From: Pycnopodia helianthoides
Taxonomy: Eukaryota > Echinodermata > Asteroidea > Forcipulatida > Asteriidae
Direction of reading: 5' to 3'
NCBI GenBank assembly: GCA_032158295.1
Contig: CM063255.1
Span: 372,001 to 436,000, forward strand
Length of the DNA stretch: 64,000 nucleotides
Below the pieces are notes generated by a model that worked only from the letters and a program-made list of their open reading frames with translations, ran no database searches and was not told where the DNA came from. The translations under genes were made by a program, and so were the position numbers. Positions 56,334 through 64,000 of this stretch are shown piece by piece (position 1 is the stretch's first letter; every line of letters begins with the position of its first letter).

Positions 56334-57650
56334 AAAATATCGTTTACACATGTTTATCTGTTGGATACTATAAGTAAAAATTACATACATCGTCAACACC
56401 AGCTATTTTACACCTGGTAAAAACTTCCTTTCATCGTTGATACGATATTATGTACTTAGTAAAAACTGTGAACGTCGTGATACCGGTCACTTTAATGTAT
56501 ATTTTAAGTCATCGTTGGTACAAATGTGCGCAAAGAGAACTTTGTACATCGTTGATGCCATACCTATCTGCACTTGATATCATGGTTGACACAAGATTGT
56601 TATTAGTTTTCAAAACCATGTACATCGTTGATACCAGCCAATTAGCACTCTAGAAAAACATAAATAAGCATCGATGATACAAGTTAATCTACACTAGGTA
56701 AACACTACGTACATCGTTGATATAAGCCATTTAGCACTCGGTAAAAATTTATAAATTAAATTTCATGGTTGACACAAGTGTATCTGTGCTAAGTAAAAAC
56801 GATGTACATCTTTGATATTAGCCATTTAGCATTTGGTAAAAACTATATATTAGATACTATCGTTGACACAAACTTACCCGTAGGCTACTAAGTAAAAATG
56901 ATGTGTATTGTTGATACCAGCTATTCTGCAATCCATAAAAAATATACATACAATATCATAGTTGACATAAGTGTATTCGTACTAATAAAAAACTTTGTAG
57001 ATCTGGGATATTAGCCATTTAGCAGTCGAGAAAAACCTAAATATTCAATGTCATGGTTGACACAAGTACATCTCCACTACGTAAAAACTATGTTTAACTT
57101 GAATATTGGCCATTTAGCACTCGGTGAAAACTATTTATTAAATATTATCGTTGATACAAGTTTGCTTGCAGACTACCGATACCAGCTAGTCTGCACTCGA
57201 AAAAACTACATATACATTTGTCTCGTTGTACTAAAAACTATATGTAATGTTTGATACCATGCTATTCTGCAGTAGGTAAGAACTACACTACCTCGTCAGA
57301 ATTGACCCGGATCTGAGTCCCCTAGAGCCTGACCCATTTGTTGGTCAGTATGACCTGAAATCCTACTGTCAAAGGACCCGGAAAAGTTCAAATCAACTTT
57401 TGAACAACTTTCCAGATAAATCTTAACCAAGGAATTTGTTAGAGTGTATATATTAATTTCCACCGTTGATACAAGCTGATCTATCACTAAAAGGAAAAAC
57501 TATGTGCATCATTGATACCAGCTGTTTTTAACTCAAAAAACCCTATTTATTAAATACCATCGTTGATACAAGTTTATCTGCACTAAAGATAATACAATAT
57601 ATTTTATTACTTTAAAAACAGAAACTATCAAAGTGATAAGAAAAAGAAAA
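56334..57650. repeat. Dimeric satellite, array G
   Basis: Continuation of array F after the insertion, with the same monomer order as array D from about 34440 onwards and the same right edge (CAGCTGTTTTTAACTC, AAGATAATACAATATATTTT). A decayed TCTAAAAACTTCC-type element lies at 57290-57440. Confidence 0.85.
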
Positions 57651-57789
57651 TGGGTATCATCAGAAAACACCTCATATTCACGCTCCACTAAGGACCTAGT
57701 ACGCTCTAATAGGCCTCGTAAACCAAGATACAGTACTGAAATCCACGTGATACGTCGAGAACATAACCGACATGAAATTGGAGGAAAAG

Positions 57790-58345
57790 AATGAACGAAA
57801 CGAATCAGGACATTCCTTGACAAGGAAACATTTCAAATTGTGGTCCACACTCTGATTCTTACCAGGCTTGACTATGGCATTGCCTTATAATGTGGATCTA
57901 ACGGAACCCGATATTCAGCGACTGCGAAGGATTCAGAACTGGGCGGCTAATCTTGTATGTTGTGCCTCAAAGCGTGATCATGCCACACCTTATCTTAAAG
58001 AACTTCACTGGCTGCCGGTTAGGGAGAAAATAACCTTCATGATCTTGGTTTATGTGTATAAATGCCTGGACGGCACATCACCTGGTTACCTATCATCTTG
58101 CCTGTCTCCCAACCGGCCTGTACACTCAAGCCTTCGGTCAGCATCTAACACTACTCGCCTCATGGAACCAAACCCCGTCAAGCTGCTCAAGTTCGCATCA
58201 AGTCGTACCTTTTTGTCATTTTGCTCGATAAGCCTAAAATGCACTCACTCCATCCGAGAATCTAATTCTTTATGCAAATTCAAGAAGTAGGTCAAACATT
58301 ATTTGTACCCGATCTAATGCGCTGCGTTCTTGATGAAGTGGCGCT
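57790..58345 (+). pseudogene. LINE-B 3' fragment, upstream of copy 10
   Basis: Best-preserved C-terminal piece: a 140-codon open stretch (57868-58290) with DIQRLRRIQNWAANLVCCAS, LKELHWLPVREKITFMILV, YVYKCLDGTSPGYLSSCLSP and ASNTTRLMEPNPVKLLKFAS. This is the conserved tail following the RT domain in CR1/L2-group LINEs. 5' and RT parts missing. Confidence 0.82.
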
Positions 58346-58508
58346 TGAAAAGTTGCCTTTTGTGTGTGTATGCATGTGTGTACGGGTGTGTGTATGTATG
58401 TATACATGTATGATTGTATGTAAATTTGATAGTTGTATTCTACTACATACCCAAATGTCACATGGGATTTTCAATATTTGTACATCTCGAGTGTGACTTC
58501 AGTACAAA

Positions 58509-58800
58509 AACAATTAAGCTAGACCAAATAGTATTAATGTACTCTAACAAGATTCTTACCCCCAAGACGTTGCAATTTAGTCATTGATTATCCTTAGATC
58601 TATTTTCCTTCTTTTCGGCTTTCCCTTTTTTCCCACCACAAATTGTTTTTGTTCAGATCCTGAAACTCTCTTGAGACATTCTTTGGATCATAGTAGTCAT
58701 TGTCCTATTTATAAGTTTTTGTAAGACGTCAATTAAGGATGCAACGCGTGAGACCATATCTGATAAGGAATCTTTGTAAAGGCATGACCAGGCTCACTGG
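58509..58800 (+). promoter_or_regulatory. Promoter of copy 10, TATA box mutated
   Basis: AACAATTAAGCTAGACC (58509-58525) and ACTCTCTTGAGACA (58665-58678) are kept, but the TATA position reads TTTGTAAAGG (about 58772) instead of TTTATAAAGG. Promoter decay accompanies gene decay. Confidence 0.6.
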
Positions 58801-58972
58801 TTGAGACCCAATCTCTTCTGAGTTTTGAAAAGAGCAGAAGTTACTTATTTCCAAATCTTCATCAACGATTTCCTAATCTTCACTTTACAACGTCTACAAG
58901 GAGTTGGTTTCTTGCACTAGACTCTTGCCTAAAGTTTAAATTTTACGACTGGCTTGAAATTCATGTGTAACT

Positions 58973-59903
58973 ATGGAACAAGTTAACAACAAGCTGGAAT
59001 ATGTACAGATGGCTGAGGGTTCCATTGGTCTAATCGGGAATCTCCTAATGTGTCTAACAATAGCAAAATCAATGTACAATGTAACCAACTTCCTGCTTCT
59101 TAACCTGGCTGTGGTAGACGCCTGCGTTTCACTTATGTCTTTCTTCGATCCAATCCTTGCAAAGGTTTTCGGTTCCAAAATCGGTGTATTTGGATACTGC
59201 ACTCCAGCTTTCATCTACAATTTCAACTTCCATTTCATGATCAAATGCTTCGAGAGATGTATGTTTTCAAGCTCAATACTGAGTCTGACTTTAGCAACAT
59301 TCGAACGCTACATTGGCATCATTCAGCCATTTCAGCATTCCAGTTTCTGGACGAGAAGAAAGATCGTTATTATGCTGTTTTTCGTCTGGGTTTTCCGATT
59401 TCTTGTGAGTTACCAGTCACAGTAGCCTACATGATCCTGTCCCCAGCCGACAACTGCACGGTGCCAACAAACAGCAAGTATCCTGGTTTGCTAATACTAC
59501 AAGTAGTGAAAATGTTCATTACGTTTGTATTGCCATGCATTGCGTTGGCTTTCATGTACATCAAGATCATGATCAATTTGAAGACAGGAGCTCGACATCT
59601 TGAAGAACAAGGAGTCCAGGGGCCACCTCAAGAGCTTTATCGAGCTTTATTCTCATCATGCCAGGTCAAATCTTCAGGTTCATTACAGTTTACGCTAACA
59701 TGTTCGGAGGTAATAACGCTTTATCAGATTTCTTCAGTAAAATCTCTTCCATATCGATTTCTTCGAACTCTGCCATAAATCCAATCGTGTACAGTTTCAA
59801 ATACACGCAGCTACGCAGAGCTTGTATTGCCATCATATGCCCATGTAGTACACGCTGTAACAAATCCAACCAAGTACAACAAGACGTTCAAGACACAATT
59901 TAA
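58973..59903 (+). pseudogene. Receptor pseudogene with frameshift and 46-bp deletion (copy 10)
   Basis: Starts MEQVNNKLEYVQMAEGSIG. TM1-end codons for T and K are lost (AKSMYNV), C in NFNC is F (NFNFHF), and H in IIHPF is Q. One base is missing near 59393 in TM4 (TGGGTTTTCC), shifting the frame; a 46-bp deletion at 59646 removes the end of loop 3 and start of TM6 (CGAGCT joins TTATTCTCATC). TM6-TM7 to QQDVQDTI is open in another frame (59658-59903). Confidence 0.92.
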
Positions 59904-60849
59904 TTATAGTCGAGTCAGGATCTGTACTGTGAGTTTATTTCATTCAGAAAATTATAAAATGTTCTCATTATTATAGTTAAATATTGGAATAAGGGTTCGA
60001 ATCCTGGTAAGATCAACTGCCCAGCAGAGTCATTGCCTAAAAAGAAGCATTAATTATCTCAAGGGGTTAGCTTATTATACTGCATTTAATATCAATGAAC
60101 TAATATTGCACTTGTTGAATGAGACTAATAAAACACTAAATACCATTGTGATATTATGATTCCTTACTCAATGGACCAATTCAGATGTAAATTATCATCA
60201 TAATCATTATATGTACACTCATTAAAACTATAAACGTCTTATATTACGTCATTATTTAATCACTTGCCATGCTGGAGGCGCACGTCACGCTCACATGTAG
60301 AACTGCAGGAACATTTAAACGCAATGCTGGATGGCTCTACGTGCATGTTTCGTACATGTACATAGTACTCCAGCATTGCTGCAGAAACGTGACGTCACAT
60401 CGTTGATACAAGCTTTTTTTGCACTCAACAAAAAACAATTTATTAAGTACCATAGTTGATTCAAGTTTATCTACACTAAAGATAATACTATGTATGTAAT
60501 TACTTAATAAGTAAAAACTGTCAAAGTGACAAGAAACACAAAAAGGTATTACTTTGTATTTGTAACGTTTGCAGTTTTTCCAGTGGTTTGATTTATTTTT
60601 TAAATACTTGAAACCACCCAAAAAGTGTTTCAAAACGATGACGTCACTATTCTAAAAGTCGCCATGCTGGAGTACTTACGCACGCATGTCACGCTCACAT
60701 TTAGAACTACAGGAACATTGAAACGCAACGCTGGATGTCTCTACGCGTACGTATCGTACATTTGTACAGTACTCCAACATGTCAGACCTCCTGTATTGAT
60801 ATAGAAACTTGACGTCAGTGAAAAGTGTACATGTATATATCGATATTTC
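59904..60849. repeat. 3' flank with two CRE-bearing palindromic elements
   Basis: GGTTCGAATCC at 59994-60004. First element about 60235-60400 (GACTCCAGCATTGC arm shortened, ends GTGACGTCACATCG). Second about 60635-60820: TGACGTCA, arm GCCATGCTGGAGTACT (60661-60676), arm AGTACTCCAACATGTC (60769-60784), then TTGACGTCAGTG. Confidence 0.65.
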
Positions 60850-61490
60850 TGTAATAACAATAAATGGTATTGTGGTGGTGATACCAGATATTTTGCAGCG
60901 TTATGAGCTATTTTGCAGCTCGTAAAATCCACCTGTATCAACTTCCATCGTTCATGAAAGTTATTATATCTGCATCGAAGTAAAAAACTATACACAATGT
61001 TGATACAATTCGCTATCACTCGGTATATTTTGGATAACATCGTTGATACAAATCTGCACAAGTTTAACTGCAATTGATTTAAAACTATGTGTTAAATACT
61101 ATCGTTGATAAAAGAGAATAAATACTAAGTAAAAACTATGTATAAAATATTTTATCGTTGATATAACTTTACCGGTAGGCTACTAAGTAAAACACAAAGA
61201 ATACTGTTGATAACAGCTTTTCTGCACTCGATACAAACTTGATATTGCATATCATCGTTGATATAAGTTTACTCTAGGTACAATCAATGTATATCGTAGA
61301 TAGCTGCCACTTAGCACTCCAGAAAGTATTATGTATTTATATTATCTTGGATACAAGTTTATCTGTCATGTAGACTGCTAAATAAAACTATTTACATCGT
61401 TGATACCTGCTAATTCTGCACTCGATAAAAACTACATATATTCAATATATTCAAACAAGTTTATCTGCACTATTGTATTACTCTGTAAAC
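60850..61490. repeat. Dimeric satellite, array H
   Basis: Collinear with array E at 39580-40215; half-units as elsewhere. Confidence 0.8.
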
Positions 61491-62351
61491 AGAAAATATC
61501 AAAGTGATAAGAAACAGAAAAAGGGTATCACTTTTCATTTGTAACGTTAGCAGTTTTTCCAAAGGTCTGAATTACTTTTAAACTTAAAAAAAAAGACCTC
61601 ATAAATGTTTTAAAGTGATGGACATCTAGATTTATACTGAAATAATTGCAGTAGATTCATTTATGGGTTTTTCAGTTAGTTTTTTAATTCACCATCATAT
61701 TGTGTCCGTCCATATTTTGATCAAACTGAGGGTAATTCCAGAATAAATATTTCTAACAGTTTTTCGTCCAACAGTATAGGGATAGAGAATAACAATAAAG
61801 GGATAGGAACAAGCCCCAAGCTCTTAGCTATTGGTCTACATAGCACCGTGCAGTACGGAAATAAAAACCATATCTTTCCGGAGTAATGTTTCACAACGAA
61901 AAACATACCGAGACTTTCGCATATTCCATGGAAAATGTACAAAGCACATGTAACATGCAAAATTGTTTGTACATGGCTGATGGACATGTGTGCTGCGGCC
62001 AAACACATGCCAATTAGCTATGTACAAATAATTTCTGCGGCACCTAAATGTAGCCCGACCTAAATGTAGCCCGAAACTTTTACCTAAACGTATCCCGATC
62101 TAAATGTAGCCTAAATGTAGCCAATTGTAACCCCAACCTAATTGTAGCCCAAAATTGCTTTTTGTTTACAGGGGGAAAAGTGAAACCATACACGTAATCT
62201 TGTGCAAACAAGTCATGAGATGAGCCCATAGTGTGACCAAGAAAAACATGTTAATGGTATATTATGTTAAACGGGGGATAAAATCGTTGGTGCTATCCCA
62301 TCCAGTGGCGCTGTATCTGTTGACTTGTTGTCATTTGAAAAAAGTATTGTG
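61491..62351. other. Flank with GTAGCCC minisatellite
   Basis: Parallels 40250-41030 closely (CAGTTAGTTTTTTAATTCAC, ATTGTGTCCGTCCATATTTT). Minisatellite at 62040-62155. No gene; short minus-strand ORFs are not conserved between the two flanks. Confidence 0.55.
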
Positions 62352-63101
62352 TTAAAGGAACACGTTGCCTTCGGGTTGGGCGCTGTTGGGCGCTTTTGGG
62401 CTATAACAAGCGTTTGATGTATAATGAGCACGGTCGGAAAGATGTTTAAAAAGTAGAATATAATGATCCACACAAACGTACCTTAGAAATGCTTCGCTTT
62501 TGATATCTTTGCGAAACAAAACGCTCCGCCATTTGTGGGAGTCAAGATTTTGACTCCCATAAATGGCGGACAAATTCTATTAGTCTTATTTCCAGTCGCA
62601 GCTGTTGAACTACGACTGAGCAATTATTTTATTAAAAATATTACGGTTACCATCTGTTTATTGTATTCCAATAAATATCCAGTTAATATACCTTCCCCTG
62701 CATGCTGTAGTACAGTAGACGACGCGAAGACAGGGTTCTCCATTTTGACAGTGCGGTGTGGACGTGTTTACTATACCCACCTGTCGTCGAGTAGAGAATG
62801 GTATATTACCTGGTGTTCATGTGATAGGTTTACCAGGCCACAGGCTACGGCGCCAGCCTACTGCTCTTCATCGCGCATTATTGCCCATTACACCGACGAT
62901 CGTATTGACGGCTTGAAAAACGTATACATTTCGCGGGACATGCCTCGGGAGTCAGAGGTCAATGTTTTTTTTTTTTTAATTACCATTCACTAACTATAAC
63001 ACATTGAATGTGTTTCATTGCAAGAACAACTCTTAATAAGTATAAGGAACACCTCCAAACAGTAAAATTTTATGAGGTTTGAAGACAACATGTTCCTTTA
63101 A
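62352..63101. mobile_element. 750-bp MITE-like element with central hairpin
   Basis: Left TTAAAGGAACACGTTGCCTT and right end (mirror TTAAAGGAACATGTTGTCTT) are 21-bp TIRs with two mismatches. Hairpin arms 62525-62545 and 62550-62570 (CCGCCATTTGTGGGAGTCAA / TTGACTCCCATAAATGGCGG). A 152-codon ORF (62535-62993) starts inside the hairpin; its product has no recognisable domain, so I do not call it a gene. The interior beyond the hairpin may be captured host DNA. Confidence 0.75.
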
Positions 63102-64000
63102 TACACACTGCGCTGCACTCTCGCACAGTCATCGACTGTACCGTTTAAAAAAAATGTGATTACTCATTAACGGTGCGGTCAAAAATCGCGAAATTTTTTA
63201 AGTTCCTCAATGGACCATAGCCGGATAACACTAGTACCAGCAGATTTAGCTTGGGGTGAGTCTTCGACCTACAGTCACCTTTAATTTCGAAGCCCCATAG
63301 AATTCCCCTGAGGCCCAAGGAATTCCCCTGAGGCTATCCCTAACCCCATAAACACGATCCAAGGTCTTAGATCTAGCCGCTGTTACTTGGGGGCAATCAA
63401 TCATCCTGTCACTGTTCCAGACATCGGGCAGACACCAGGTGCAGGTTGTGGTTTCGGGTTGGCCAAGTAAATAAGATACCTTGTTTCTCAGAAGACTGGT
63501 AAGCACTGGAAAGCAGTGCAAAAAAAAAAAAAAAAATGAAAAAAAAAAAGATTTTGGAAACATTTTTTTTTTTTTGCAACTGAGTGTGCTTACCATCCAG
63601 GGACATTGTTTTGCATTTTTTTTCTTCTTCTGGGGATTCAATTAACGTTTCTGAGTCTAATGATACCATGTTAGAAGAGTTTGTGAGCAGCCAAAGTAGT
63701 TTTACAAGCAATTTCACACCGTACGGTAGCGGACCGTGCGATACTGTAACGGTGTAATTTTGATGGATTTGGGTAAAAATTTGTTTTTTGTTTCAACTGA
63801 GTGTGCTTACCCCCTATGAATATTTTTTTTCATTTTTTTGTTGTTCTGGGGATTCAGTGAACGTTTCTGAGTCTAATGATACCATGTTAGAAGAGTTTGT
63901 GAGCAGCCAAAATAGTTTTACAAGCAATTTCACACCGTACGGTAGCGGACCGTGCGATACTGTAACGGTGTAATTTTGATGGATTTGGGTAAAAATTTGT
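63102..64000. mobile_element. Second TTAA-targeted element, cut by window end
   Basis: Starts right after TTAA (63098-63101), itself the last four bases of the MITE: TACACACTGCGCTGCACT. It matches 31958 onward, including the GACTGTACCGTT / AACGGTGCGGTC subterminal pair, the CCCCTGAGGCC segment and the ACTGAGTGTGCTTACC tandem repeats. The right end lies beyond 64000. Confidence 0.85.

Noticed and set aside
57868..58290. 140-aa host gene
   Set aside because: The RIQNWAANLV...LHWLPVREKITF pattern identifies it as a LINE C-terminal fragment with five broken sister copies.
62535..62993. 152-aa ORF as a novel gene
   Set aside because: It starts inside a MITE hairpin, has no domain and the element is non-autonomous by structure.
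63246..63717. Minus-strand ORFs in the TTAA element
   Set aside because: Low-complexity Lys/Phe runs from poly-A/T tracts; the equivalent region of the 31958 copy does not keep the frame.

Overview
This window is animal genomic DNA: AT-rich, intron-poor, dense in decayed retrotransposons, MITEs and satellite. Its coding content is a head-to-tail cluster, all on the + strand, of single-exon rhodopsin-like (class A) GPCR genes of one rapidly expanding subfamily. The style (intronless receptors in tandem, many broken) is that of lineage-specific chemoreceptor expansions in echinoderms and other invertebrate deuterostomes. Some MITE sequences look to me like families abundant in sea stars, so an asteroid echinoderm is my best guess; this is recollection and was not checked by a search.

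Receptor inventory: four intact ORFs of 327-328 aa (34-1017, 12212-13198, 30444-31430, 50140-51126); six broken copies (22512-23003, 24592-25374, 37622-38598, 44118-44456, 51217-52142, 58973-59903); and one relic with only 5' flank and start codon (18330-18906). Intact receptors show a TM1 GN motif, TM2 LxxxD, TM3 ERY, prolines in TM5 and TM6, TM7 NPIVY and a Cys-rich C-tail.

Most units repeat the same order: 3' fragment of a CR1/L2-group LINE ('LINE-B'), a (TATG)n tract, a conserved promoter block (CAATTAAG homeodomain-type site, ACTCCCTTGAGAC EBF-like site, TATAAA), the receptor ORF, a 3' flank with a tRNA-B-box-like GGTTCGAATCC, a CRE-containing palindromic element (TGACGTCA), and a ~90-bp dimeric satellite. 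Receptors, LINE relic and satellite therefore spread together as one duplication unit.

Layout: 1-6.7 kb unit 1 and a jockey-like LINE relic; 6.7-10.7 kb a degenerate CR1-like LINE; 10.7-19.1 kb unit 2, satellite, an inverted duplication, a tRNA-derived SINE and the promoter-only relic; 19.1-21.5 kb unassigned DNA; 21.5-25.4 kb two broken receptors; 25.4-28.7 kb a second copy of 3.05-6.68 kb; 29-35.7 kb unit 5 with a TTAA-targeted element inserted at its satellite edge; 35.8-44.5 kb two more broken copies; 44.5-48 kb repeats; 48.1-57.6 kb an intact receptor, its broken neighbour, and a satellite split by a 2.5-kb Helentron/HINE-like insertion; 57.7-64 kb a last broken copy, satellite, a MITE and a second copy of the TTAA-targeted element running off the end. 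No tRNA, rRNA or snRNA gene, CRISPR array or bacterial-type operon was found.
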